Shown: positions 35,257 to 43,155 of the stretch, piece after piece
How positions within the stretch are numbered: position 1 is the stretch's first letter
How the letters are laid out: each line of letters opens with the position of its first letter
From: Hydrogenophaga sp.
Lineage (GTDB): Bacteria; Pseudomonadota; Gammaproteobacteria; Burkholderiales; Burkholderiaceae_C
DNA: 64,000 nucleotides
Direction of reading: 5' to 3'
NCBI GenBank assembly: GCA_016741995.1
Contig: JACVCO010000003.1
Span: 176,000 to 239,999, forward strand
The notes under the pieces: generated by a model
Told to the model about the DNA's origin: nothing
The model's database searches: none
The model's input: the letters and a program-made list of their open reading frames with translations, nothing else
Made by a program: the position numbers and the translations under genes

Positions 35257-36459
35257 ATGCCCTTGCTGCACCGCCCCTTGCTGGCCGCCGCCCTGGCCGG
35301 CCTGCTGCTCGCCCCGCTCGCCGCCCCGGCCCAGACCGCCGCGCCCATCAAGGTCGGCGTCATCGGGCCGTTCACCGGCCCGTCCTCCGATTTCGGCCAG
35401 CCCATGCTCAACGGCGTGCGGCTGGCGGTCGACGAGATCAATGCGGTGGGCGGCTACCTCGGCCGGCCGCTGGAACTCGTGATCAAGGACGACCGCGGTG
35501 ACCCCGACACCGGGCTGCGCGAGTCGGAGCAACTGGTGCGCGATGGCGTGATCGCCACCATCGGCTTCTGCAACACCGGCGTGGCCCTGAAAGCGCTGGA
35601 CGTGTTTCAGCAAAAGCAGGTGCCGCTGATCGTGCCCTGCTCCACCGGCACGCCGCTGACAGCCAAGTACCCGGCGCCCGAGAGCTACATCTTCCGCACC
35701 TCGGCACGTGACGCGATCCAGGCGCCCTTCGTGGTGCAGGACCTGGTGCGCCGCGGCTGGACGCGCGTGGCCCTCTTTGCCGACACCACCGGCTATGGCG
35801 AAGCCGGCCTGAAGGACGTGGAGGCCGCGCTCGCCGCGCGCAACCTCAAGCCGGTGTACGTGGCGCGCTTCGGCCTGGGCGTGAAGGACCTGAAGACTGA
35901 ACTCGCCGCCGCGCGCGCCGCCGGCGCCAACGTGGTGTTCAGCTACACCGTGGGCCCCGAGAACGCCACCATCGCCAACGGTCGCAAGGAGCTGGGCTGG
36001 GACGCCCCGCAGGTGGGCGCCTGGCCGCTGTCCTTCCCCTTCTTCATCAACGGCGCCCCGCAGGCCAGCGAGGGCGCCCTGATGGCACAGACCTTCATCG
36101 CCGAGCCCAGCAACGAGCGCCGCGCGTCCTTCCTGGCCAACTACGCGCGCAAGTTCAACCAGAAAATGACCGTGCCCATGGCCGCCGCCCAGGCCTACGA
36201 CACCACCTACCTGCTCACCTACGCGCTGTTCGGCATCCGCAACGGCCAGTTCGGTGGCCCGGCCGTGAAAGCCGCGCTCGAGAACATCCCGCGCACCTAC
36301 TACGGCGTCGTCGCCACCTACGAACGCCCGTTCACGCGCGACGACAAGGACGCCGTGACCGACAACATGCTGGTGATGGGCAAAGTGGTCAAAGGCGCCG
36401 TGACCTTTGCCTACGCGGAAGACGCCAAGCGAAACCTGTTCGTGCAGCGCAAGCGGTGA
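35257..36459 (+). CDS. Periplasmic branched-chain amino acid/amide-type ABC binding protein
   Basis: 400 residues. Signal peptide MPLLHRPLLAAALAGLLLAPLAAPAQ, then the LivJ/K-fold core (IKVGVIGPFTGPSSDFGQPMLNGVRLAVDEINAVGG; GVIATIGFCNTGVALKALDVFQQKQVPLIVPCSTGTPLT). AGGAG lies 6 bases before the ATG. No permease or ATPase genes are adjacent, the second such orphan in the window. The ligand is unknown; similar proteins bind branched-chain amino acids, amides or aromatic acids. Confidence 0.92.
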   Translation: MPLLHRPLLAAALAGLLLAPLAAPAQTAAPIKVGVIGPFTGPSSDFGQPMLNGVRLAVDEINAVGGYLGRPLELVIKDDRGDPDTGLRESEQLVRDGVIATIGFCNTGVALKALDVFQQKQVPLIVPCSTGTPLTAKYPAPESYIFRTSARDAIQAPFVVQDLVRRGWTRVALFADTTGYGEAGLKDVEAALAARNLKPVYVARFGLGVKDLKTELAAARAAGANVVFSYTVGPENATIANGRKELGWDAPQVGAWPLSFPFFINGAPQASEGALMAQTFIAEPSNERRASFLANYARKFNQKMTVPMAAAQAYDTTYLLTYALFGIRNGQFGGPAVKAALENIPRTYYGVVATYERPFTRDDKDAVTDNMLVMGKVVKGAVTFAYAEDAKRNLFVQRKR

Positions 36460-36471
36460 GGGATCGCCCCG

Positions 36472-37245
36472 TCAGCCCAGCACCAGCGCGGTGCCAACCA
36501 CCGCCAGCACCGCCCCCGCCCACGCACCCCAGGCCGGGCGGCGCCGGTACACCAGCCACAGCAGCGGCAGCACCACGATGGGCGTGACCGAGGACAGGAT
36601 GGCCACCACGCCGGCCTGGCCGTGTTTCATGGCCTGCAGGATCAGCGTCATGCCCAGCGCCATGGCGATGGCGGCGCTGCCGAACACCTGACCCGCCTCG
36701 CGCCAGCGCATGGGCTGCGCCGCGCGCGCCCGCTGCCAGACCAGCCACAGCAGTGCGTGCGCGGCAAACGCCGTGCTCATGCGCATGGCCGAGCCGGCGA
36801 TCGCGTCGATGCCGCTCGTCATGAGCGGCTTGAGCATGAGCGTGGCCACCGACTGGCACAGCGCCGCCACCAGCCCCATCCCCACACCCACCGCGAGGCG
36901 GCCGCGCGTCTGCTCCCAGGCGTGCGATTCGTCGTCGCGGCGCCCGCGCAGGATGGCCAGCATCACGCCGCCCACCAGCAGGCTGGCGCCCACCAGCGCC
37001 CAGCCCCAGAGGGTTTCACCCAGGAACAACCAGGCCAGCACGGCCGAGAACAGCGCGTGGGTGGCGAAGAGCACACCCGAACGGCGCGGCCCCAGACGGT
37101 TCATGCAGGCGAAGAGCGCCGTGTCGCCAATGAAGATGCCGATGACACCCGACAGCGCGAGCAGGCCGAAGGCCGAGGCATCCAGGCTGCGCCAGCCGCC
37201 GCTGGCCAGCGCGATGGCCCACAACAGGGAGGCCGCAAACAGCAT
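36472..37245 (-). CDS. EamA/DMT-family membrane transporter
   Basis: Drug/metabolite transporter superfamily protein with repeated EamA domains. The ATG at 37245 gives 257 residues and about nine helices. The frame stays open upstream to 37374 and encodes a convincing first helix (EALALVAATCWAIAALFSAPAS) but contains no ATG, GTG or TTG. A CTG at 37356, next to the pmbA stop, would give a full-length 294-residue protein of ten helices. The true start is therefore probably upstream of the coordinate given. Substrate unknown. It is convergent with the binding-protein gene, 12 bases apart. Confidence 0.87.
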   Translation of the reverse strand: MLFAASLLWAIALASGGWRSLDASAFGLLALSGVIGIFIGDTALFACMNRLGPRRSGVLFATHALFSAVLAWLFLGETLWGWALVGASLLVGGVMLAILRGRRDDESHAWEQTRGRLAVGVGMGLVAALCQSVATLMLKPLMTSGIDAIAGSAMRMSTAFAAHALLWLVWQRARAAQPMRWREAGQVFGSAAIAMALGMTLILQAMKHGQAGVVAILSSVTPIVVLPLLWLVYRRRPAWGAWAGAVLAVVGTALVLG

Positions 37246-37357
37246 GCGCCAGCGGCTGAAGGCGATGGCCCCCAGGCGCTGCGAGGCCGGCGCAGAAAAC
37301 AGCGCCGCAATGGCCCAGCAGGTGGCCGCAACCAGGGCCAGGGCTTCGGGGCGCAGA

Positions 37358-38755
37358 TCAGCTCCCGGCGACCTTCATGCGGTTCACCAGCACCGAACCC
37401 ACCGTCTTGGCGCCGTAGTTGTAGGCGTCGGCGCCCACGGCGTCCACGCCCATGAGCATGTCGCGCAGGTTGCCGGCGATGGTGATTTCCTGCACCGGGT
37501 AGGCGATCACGCCGTTCTCGACCCAGTAGCCGGACGCGCCACGCGAGTAGTCGCCCGTGACCGGGTTGACGCCCTGCCCCATGAGCTCGGTGACGAACAG
37601 GCCGCGACCGAGCTTCTTCAGCATGGCGTCGAGGTTGTCTGCTTTGCGCGTGCGCCGGCTGGTGAGCGTGAGGTTGTGCGAACCGCCCGCGTTGCCGGTG
37701 GTGCGCATGCCCAGCTTGCGCGCCGAGTAGGTGGACAGGAAATAGCCCTGCACCACACCCGCGTCGACCACCTTGCGCGCCGCCGTGCGCACGCCCTCGT
37801 CGTCGAAGGGCGAGCTGCCCTTGCCGCCGCGCAGGTGCGGGTCTTCCACGATGTCGAGGTGATCGGCCATGGCCCGCTTGCCCAGGCTGTCGGCCAGGAA
37901 GCTGGTCTTGCGGTAGAGCGCGCCGCCGCTGGTGGCCTGCACGTAGGCACCGAGCAGGCCCGCGGCCAGCGGCGACTCGAACAGCACCGGGCATTCGGTG
38001 GTCTTGATCTTGCGCGCACGCAGCCGCGAGAGCGCACGCTCGGCGGCGTAGCGGCCCACGGCCTCGGGCGAGGCCAGTTCGTGCGGCGCGCGCATGGAGC
38101 TGTACCAGTAGTCGCGCTGCATGCCGTTGCCCTTGCCCGCGATGGGCGCCACCGAGAGGCTGTGGCGCGAGCTGGCGTAGCCGCCGCTGAAGATGCCGGG
38201 CTTGCCGCGCTCGCCCCCGCGCATGTGCGCCACGAAGAAGTGCGATTGCTGCGCCGAGACGCCCGCGCCTTCGCTGTTGGTGATCTGCTTGCTGGTGCCC
38301 AGGGCCGCGGCCTCGCAGGCCAGGGCGATCTCGGCGGCGCGCTCGGCGCTCAGGTCCCAGGGGTGGAACAGGTCGAGGTCGGGGTAGTGGTTGGCCACGT
38401 CCTGCGCGTCGGGCAGGCCGGCCACCGGGTCTTCGGCGGTGAAGCGCGCGATGTCGTAGGCCGCCTGCACGGTCTGGCGGATTGCGGCGGGCGAGAAATC
38501 GGAGGTGCTGGCGTTGCCACGGCGCTGGCCGAGGTACACCGTGACGCCGAGCGATTTGTCGCGGTTGCGCTCGACGTTCTCCAGCTCGCCCTTGCGCACC
38601 GACACGCTCAGGCCCGAGCCCTCGGAGGCTTCGGCGGCGGCATCGGAGGCGCCCAGGGACTTCGCGTGCGAGAGCGCGAGATCGACCAGTTCCTCGAACT
38701 GGTGGCGGTTGTGGTGGAAACCGGGGAGCGGGGTGTTCGAGGCGGTCTTGGACAT
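37358..38755 (-). CDS. pmbA: Metalloprotease PmbA/TldE
   Basis: 465 residues, TldD/PmbA family. With TldD it forms a heterodimer that processes small peptides and toxin-antitoxin or microcin precursors. Family sequence: ASDAAAEASEGSGLSVSVRKGELENVERNRDKSLGVTVYLGQRRGNASTSDFS and RGASGYWVENGVIAYPVQEITIAGNLRDMLMGV. Like other TldE subunits it lacks the HExxxH metal motif seen in TldD. Divergent from the yjgA gene; the EamA transporter gene follows closely. Confidence 0.95.
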   Translation of the reverse strand: MSKTASNTPLPGFHHNRHQFEELVDLALSHAKSLGASDAAAEASEGSGLSVSVRKGELENVERNRDKSLGVTVYLGQRRGNASTSDFSPAAIRQTVQAAYDIARFTAEDPVAGLPDAQDVANHYPDLDLFHPWDLSAERAAEIALACEAAALGTSKQITNSEGAGVSAQQSHFFVAHMRGGERGKPGIFSGGYASSRHSLSVAPIAGKGNGMQRDYWYSSMRAPHELASPEAVGRYAAERALSRLRARKIKTTECPVLFESPLAAGLLGAYVQATSGGALYRKTSFLADSLGKRAMADHLDIVEDPHLRGGKGSSPFDDEGVRTAARKVVDAGVVQGYFLSTYSARKLGMRTTGNAGGSHNLTLTSRRTRKADNLDAMLKKLGRGLFVTELMGQGVNPVTGDYSRGASGYWVENGVIAYPVQEITIAGNLRDMLMGVDAVGADAYNYGAKTVGSVLVNRMKVAGS

Positions 38756-38832
38756 GGCGGCCGCTATGATACGGGCCCATTTTCCACGGCGCTGCGCTGC
38801 ACGCAGAAGCCCACCGATCCCCTCTCCCCCTC

Positions 38833-39462
38833 ATGGCGCGCAAACCCACCCGAGGCTATTTCGTCCGCGGCCAATTCGTGGCCGAGGGCAGCGAGCTCGA
38901 CCAGGAGCTCAAGCGCGAAGCCAAGGGCACCGACGGCCTGAGCCGCGGCGACCTCAAGAAGCTCAGCGACAAGCTGCAAGACCTCGGCGAGCAACTGCTC
39001 ACGCTGCGCAGCGACCTGTTCAAGGCCCTGGAGCTCGAAGACCAGCTCATCGACGCGCTCGACGAGCTGCGCCGCATCACCAACTTCGAAGGCCGGCGCC
39101 GCCAGAGCCAGTACGTGGGCAAGCTCATGCGCAAGCTGCCCGAAGAGACCATCACGGCCATCGAAGCCGCCATCGAAGAACAGCGCAAACCCTCGGCCGA
39201 GGCCACGCTGCAACTGCACCTGGCCGAGCAGTGGCGCGACCGCCTGATCGCCGACGACGGCGCGCTCACCGAATGGCTGAACCTGGACCCCGAGGCCGAC
39301 GTGCAGCACCTGCGCACGCTCATCCGCCAGGCCCGCAAGGACGCCCAGGCCACGCCCGACAAACCCGGCGAAGCGCAACGCCACGGCCGCGCCTACCGGG
39401 ACATCTTCCAACTCGTCAAGGCCGCGCTCGCGCGTGGCGACGCCCCCCCCGACCCCGCATGA
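38833..39462 (+). CDS. darP: Ribosome biogenesis factor DarP/YjgA (DUF615)
   Basis: 209 residues, highly charged and helical. Matches the DUF615 family (GYFVRGQFVAEGSELDQELKREAKGTDGLSRGDLKKLSDKLQDLGEQL; RRRQSQYVGKLMRKL), which in E. coli assists late 50S subunit assembly. A TATGAT -10-like element lies at 38765-38770 without a clear -35. It overlaps mog by 4 bases (ATGA). Confidence 0.93.
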   Translation: MARKPTRGYFVRGQFVAEGSELDQELKREAKGTDGLSRGDLKKLSDKLQDLGEQLLTLRSDLFKALELEDQLIDALDELRRITNFEGRRRQSQYVGKLMRKLPEETITAIEAAIEEQRKPSAEATLQLHLAEQWRDRLIADDGALTEWLNLDPEADVQHLRTLIRQARKDAQATPDKPGEAQRHGRAYRDIFQLVKAALARGDAPPDPA

Positions 39463-40061
39463 GCGACACCCCCCAGACCCACGACGCGGTGCGCATCGGC
39501 ATCGTGTCCATCAGCGACCGCGCCAGCACCGGCGTCTACGAAGACAAAGGCCTGCCCGCGCTGCAGGACTGGCTCACGCGCGCGCTGAAGAACCCCATCA
39601 GCTTCGAGGCCCGCCTCATCCCCGACGAGCAGGAGCGCATCAGCGCCACGCTGATCGAACTCGTGGACGCGGGTTGCGCGCTGGTGCTCACCACCGGCGG
39701 CACCGGCCCCGCCAAGCGCGACGTGACGCCCGAGGCCACGCTGGCGGTGGCGCACAAGGAAATGCCCGGTTTCGGCGAGCAGATGCGCCAGATCAGCCTG
39801 GCCTTCGTGCCCACGGCCATCCTGTCGCGCCAGGTCGCGGTGGTGCGCAACAACAGCCTCATCATCAACCTGCCCGGCCAGCCCAAGGCCATCGCGGAAA
39901 CGCTCGAAGGCGCGAAGAACACCGACGGCTCGGTGCGCGTCAACGGCGTCTTCGCGGCCGTGCCCTACTGCATCGACCTCATCGGCGGCCCCTACCTCGA
40001 AACGAACGACGAGGTCATCAAAGGCTGGCGCCCGAAAAACGCCGTGCGCCCCGCGCGCTGA
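39459..40061 (+). CDS. mog: Molybdopterin adenylyltransferase (MogA)
   Basis: Activates molybdopterin by adenylation before molybdenum insertion; 200 residues. The MoCF-fold signature LVLTTGGTGPAKRDVTPEATLAV and the N-terminal IGIVSISDRASTGVYEDKGLPAL are diagnostic. Its product is required for the molybdenum cofactor of NasA in this same window, although it is not in that operon. The start overlaps the yjgA stop; the long frame upstream is spurious. Confidence 0.95.
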   Translation: MSDTPQTHDAVRIGIVSISDRASTGVYEDKGLPALQDWLTRALKNPISFEARLIPDEQERISATLIELVDAGCALVLTTGGTGPAKRDVTPEATLAVAHKEMPGFGEQMRQISLAFVPTAILSRQVAVVRNNSLIINLPGQPKAIAETLEGAKNTDGSVRVNGVFAAVPYCIDLIGGPYLETNDEVIKGWRPKNAVRPAR

Positions 40062-40077
40062 ACACCAGGAGACCCGC

Positions 40078-40554
40078 ATGAAGATCGAAAAAGACACCGT
40101 CGTCACCGTCACCGCACGCATCCACGACAGCAAAGGCAAACTGCTCGACGATGGCAAGACCGCGCGCGCCTACCTGCACGGCGGCTACGGCAACACGCTG
40201 CGTGGCATCGAAGTGGCGCTGGAAAACCAGGAAAAGGGCTTCAGCACCACTCTCACGCTGCAGCCTTCGCTGGCCTTCGGCGAGCGCGACGAATCGCTCG
40301 TCACCAGCATTCCGAAATCGCAGTTCCCGCCCGGCATCAAGGTCGGCGGCCACCTCGAAGGCACCGACGACCAGGGCCGCCGCCAGGTGTTCACCGTGGC
40401 CAAGATCAAGGGCGACGTCGTGCACCTGGACGGCAACCACCCGCTCGCGGGCGAAGACCTGCAGATCGCGATCAAGGTGCTCGACGTGCGCGCCGCATTG
40501 CCCGAAGAGATCCAGCACGGCCACGCCCACGGCGACCACGGCCATCACCACTGA
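40078..40554 (+). CDS. FKBP-type peptidyl-prolyl isomerase (SlyD-like)
   Basis: 158 residues. FKBP domain with an inserted IF segment, as in SlyD (TVTARIHDSKGKLLDDGKTARAYLHGGYGNTLRGIEVALENQEKGF...PSLAFGERDESLV). The C-terminus ends in a His-rich tail (EIQHGHAHGDHGHHH) that can bind nickel or other metals, also as in SlyD. AGGAG precedes the ATG at 40078, 16 bases after mog. Confidence 0.9.
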   Translation: MKIEKDTVVTVTARIHDSKGKLLDDGKTARAYLHGGYGNTLRGIEVALENQEKGFSTTLTLQPSLAFGERDESLVTSIPKSQFPPGIKVGGHLEGTDDQGRRQVFTVAKIKGDVVHLDGNHPLAGEDLQIAIKVLDVRAALPEEIQHGHAHGDHGHHH

Positions 40555-40609
40555 CCCCCTGCGCCACAGCCCGGCGAAGCCGGTTCCGTGGCACCACCGG
40601 GTCAAGGCA

Positions 40610-41380
40610 TCACTTGCCGACCAACTGGTTCAGCTTCTCGGCTTCGAAGTGCTCTTCGCGCTGCGCGTCGGTCGGTACGCAGTCGCGCTCGCGGGCCTCG
40701 GCCAGCTTCTCGATCGCTTGCCACAGCAGCGCGATCTGATGCTCCTGGCTTGCGGTGCTGTCGATCAGGCCGCGCATGGCCTGTGACAGCGGGTCGTCTT
40801 CCTGCGTGACGCCGTAGGCCGAGAACTTGGGCGCGGTGTCGGTCACGTCGGCGCTCTCGCCCAGCTTGCTGGGGATGATGCGCGCCGGGATGCCGACGGC
40901 CGTGGCGCCCGCAGGCACGGGCTTGATGACCACCGCGTTGCTGCCGATCTTGGCGCCATCGCCCACCTCGAACCCCCCGAGCACCTTGGCGCCCGCGCTC
41001 ACCACCACGTCGCGGCCCAGCGTGGGGTGGCGCTTGGTGCCCTTGTAGAGCGAGGTACCGCCGAGCGTGACGCCCTGGTAGATGGTGCAACCGTCGCCGA
41101 TGACGGCGGTTTCGCCCACCACGGTGCCCATGGCGTGGTCGAAGAACACGCGCTCACCCAGCACCGCGCCGGGGTGGATCTCGATGCCGGTGAAAAAGCG
41201 GCTCAGGTGCGAAATGAACCGGCCCGGCCACTTGAGGCCGTGCGTCCAGCACCAGTGCGCGGGGCGGTGCAGCACCACCGCGTGCAGCCCCGGGTAACAC
41301 GTCAGCACCTCGAACGTGCTGCGCGCGGCGGGGTCACGGTCAAGGATGCACTGGATGTCGGAGCGGAGGCGGGTGAACAT
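40610..41380 (-). CDS. cysE: Serine O-acetyltransferase
   Basis: First step of cysteine synthesis: acetyl-CoA plus serine to O-acetylserine. 256 residues. The left-handed beta-helix hexapeptide repeats include [44 protein letters not shown], with the catalytic His/Asp pair. The start ATG at 41380 ([21 protein letters not shown]) gives the conserved N-terminus; the frame is open upstream but meaningless. It follows trmJ with 29 bases between, the same order as in related genera. Confidence 0.96.
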   Translation of the reverse strand: MFTRLRSDIQCILDRDPAARSTFEVLTCYPGLHAVVLHRPAHWCWTHGLKWPGRFISHLSRFFTGIEIHPGAVLGERVFFDHAMGTVVGETAVIGDGCTIYQGVTLGGTSLYKGTKRHPTLGRDVVVSAGAKVLGGFEVGDGAKIGSNAVVIKPVPAGATAVGIPARIIPSKLGESADVTDTAPKFSAYGVTQEDDPLSQAMRGLIDSTASQEHQIALLWQAIEKLAEARERDCVPTDAQREEHFEAEKLNQLVGK

Positions 41381-41409
41381 GGGGCGTGCCGGGTCGGGGG
41401 ACGGGCAGT

Positions 41410-42144
41410 CTAGCGTTTCGCCCGCTCGGCGGTCTGCAGCATGGCCCGGGCAACACCGCGAAGAATGTGGACTTCTTCCTCGCTCGGTTGCGCGCGATTG
41501 AAAAGCTGCTGCAGGCGCGGCATCAGCTTTTTCGGCGCGGCGGGGTCGAGAAAATCCACCGCCACCAGGGCCTGCTGCAGGTGATCGAGCATGCCGGCCA
41601 GGGCCGCGGCGTCGGCGGGCGGGCGTTCGGCCACCGGCGAGGCCACCGCGAAGCCACCCAGGGCCTGGCGCCAGTCGTAGGCCAGCAGTTGCACCGCGGC
41701 CGCCAGGTTGAGCGAGCCATAGCCCGGCGCGGTGGGAATGGACAGCGCCACGTGGCACCGGTAGACGTCGTCGTTGGTCATGCCGAAGCGCTCGCTGCCG
41801 AACAGGAAGGCCACGCCCGCGGGCGGCTCCGGCGCGGCCAGCAGTTGCGCGAAGTGCTCGCGCGGCGCGCGCGTGGGCGGGCCGAAGTCGCGCGGCGTCA
41901 TGGCCGTGGCGCACAGGTGGGTCATGCCGTCCAGGGCCTCATCGAGCGTGTCGACCACGCGGGTCTTCGACAGCACGTCGGTGGCGCCGCTGGCGCGCTG
42001 GATGGTTTCTTCCTTGCGCAGCACGTTGGCCCAGCGCGGGCGCACCAGCACGAGCTCGTCGAAGCCCATGACCTTGAGCGCGCGCGCCGCACCCCCCACG
42101 TTGCCGGCGTGGCTGGTCTCGATCAGGACAAAACGGGTTTTCAT
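41410..42144 (-). CDS. trmJ: tRNA (cytidine/uridine-2'-O)-methyltransferase TrmJ
   Basis: SPOUT-class methyltransferase acting on position 32 of tRNAs, 244 residues. Knot motifs: [78 protein letters not shown]. The start is ATG at 42144 ([12 protein letters not shown]). It is divergent from suhB with 108 bases between. Confidence 0.95.
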   Translation of the reverse strand: MKTRFVLIETSHAGNVGGAARALKVMGFDELVLVRPRWANVLRKEETIQRASGATDVLSKTRVVDTLDEALDGMTHLCATAMTPRDFGPPTRAPREHFAQLLAAPEPPAGVAFLFGSERFGMTNDDVYRCHVALSIPTAPGYGSLNLAAAVQLLAYDWRQALGGFAVASPVAERPPADAAALAGMLDHLQQALVAVDFLDPAAPKKLMPRLQQLFNRAQPSEEEVHILRGVARAMLQTAERAKR

Positions 42145-42154
42145 GGGGGCCGGG

Positions 42155-42160
42155 TAAAAT
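42155..42160 (+). promoter_or_regulatory. -10 candidate for suhB
   Basis: TAAAAT, one mismatch to TATAAT, 92 bases before the suhB start. No convincing -35 is seen. It would give a leader of roughly 85 bases holding the boxA-like site and hairpin. Confidence 0.35.
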
Positions 42161-42215
42161 CGCCGCCATTGTCGCCGCCCCGCATCGCCGGGCGACGGGC
42201 GCAACCCCTTCCCCC

Positions 42216-42225
42216 GCTCTTCACA
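42216..42225 (+). promoter_or_regulatory. boxA-like Nus-factor element in the suhB leader
   Basis: GCTCTTCACA resembles the rRNA boxA core (GCTCTTTAACA), with the GCTCTT part exact. In E. coli, the Nus factor complex binds a boxA in the suhB 5' leader and represses suhB, so the location is meaningful. Confidence 0.55.
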
Positions 42226-42244
42226 CCCTCGCTTGCGCGAGGGT
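42225..42244 (+). promoter_or_regulatory. Hairpin masking the suhB ribosome-binding site
   Basis: Arms ACCCTCGC and GCGAGGGT pair perfectly over 8 bases around TTGC. The right arm contains GAGGG (42239-42243), the only Shine-Dalgarno-like sequence before the suhB ATG, 9 bases away. It immediately follows the boxA-like site, so folding would restrict translation. Confidence 0.6.
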
Positions 42245-42252
42245 CACAATTC

Positions 42253-43152
42253 ATGTCGTCCAGCCAGCACCCCATGCTCAACGTGGCCGTCAAGGCCGCC
42301 CGCGCCGCCGGCGCCATCATCAACCGCGCCGCGCTCGACGTCGAAGCCGTGCGGGTTTCGGTCAAGCAGACCAACGATTTCGTCACCGAGGTCGACCACG
42401 CGGCCGAGGCCGCGATCATCGAAACGCTCAAGACCGCCTACCCCGATCACGGCATCTGGGCCGAGGAATCGGGCCAGCAGCCCGGCAAGGGGCGCGACAA
42501 GAACCACGTGTGGATCATCGATCCGCTGGACGGCACCACCAATTTCATTCACGGCTTCCCGGTCTACTGCGTGAGCATCGCGCTCATGGTGGACAACCGC
42601 ATCGAGCAGGCCGTGGTCTACGACCCCACCCGCAACGACCTGTTCAGCGCCACGCGCGGGCGCGGCGCCTACCTCAACGACCGCCGCATCCGCGTGGCCA
42701 AGCGCACCACGCTGCGCGATTGCCTGTTGTCCACCGGCTTCCCGTTCCGCCCGGGCGACGCCTTCCAGACCTACATGCAGATGCTGGGCGAGGTGATGCC
42801 CAAGGTGGCCGGCGTGCGCCGCCCCGGCTCGGCCGCGCTCGATCTGGCCTACGTGGCCGCGGGCTTCTCCGACGGCTTCTTCGAAATGGGCCTCTCGCCC
42901 TGGGACGTGGCCGCGGGCGCCCTGCTGCTCACCGAAGCCGGTGGCCTGATCGGCAACTTCACGGGCGAGCCCGATTTCCTCGAGCAGAAGGAATGCGTGG
43001 CCGCCAACCCGAAGATCTACGGCCAGCTGGTGGCCATGACGGGCAAGTACAGCAAGTTCGCCAGCGCCGGCGACAAGGCCGCGGTGCGCCAGGCGCGCGC
43101 GGCAGCGCGCAAGACGGTTGCAGCGCCGAAGGCGGACGACGACGCCGAGTGA
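42253..43152 (+). CDS. suhB: Inositol monophosphatase family protein SuhB
   Basis: 299 residues; Mg-dependent phosphatase fold that in E. coli also acts with Nus factors in rRNA antitermination. Motifs: [28 protein letters not shown] and [17 protein letters not shown] carry the metal ligands. The C-terminal 35 residues are Lys/Ala-rich and low in complexity. The ATG at 42253 is chosen because of the Shine-Dalgarno at 42239; an ATG at 42274 ([10 protein letters not shown]) is an alternative. It ends 3 bases from the convergent kinase gene. Confidence 0.95.
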   Translation: MSSSQHPMLNVAVKAARAAGAIINRAALDVEAVRVSVKQTNDFVTEVDHAAEAAIIETLKTAYPDHGIWAEESGQQPGKGRDKNHVWIIDPLDGTTNFIHGFPVYCVSIALMVDNRIEQAVVYDPTRNDLFSATRGRGAYLNDRRIRVAKRTTLRDCLLSTGFPFRPGDAFQTYMQMLGEVMPKVAGVRRPGSAALDLAYVAAGFSDGFFEMGLSPWDVAAGALLLTEAGGLIGNFTGEPDFLEQKECVAANPKIYGQLVAMTGKYSKFASAGDKAAVRQARAAARKTVAAPKADDDAE

Positions 43153-43155
43153 CGA

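Noticed and set aside
38505..40061. A 518-residue version of mog starting inside pmbA
   Set aside because: The conserved MogA N-terminus begins at 39459 with an ATGA overlap; upstream sequence is Arg/Pro-rich shadow.
40571..40583. CCGGC-GAA-GCCGG hairpin between the FKBP gene and cysE as a terminator
   Set aside because: Only five pairs and no T-run on either strand; not strong enough to call.
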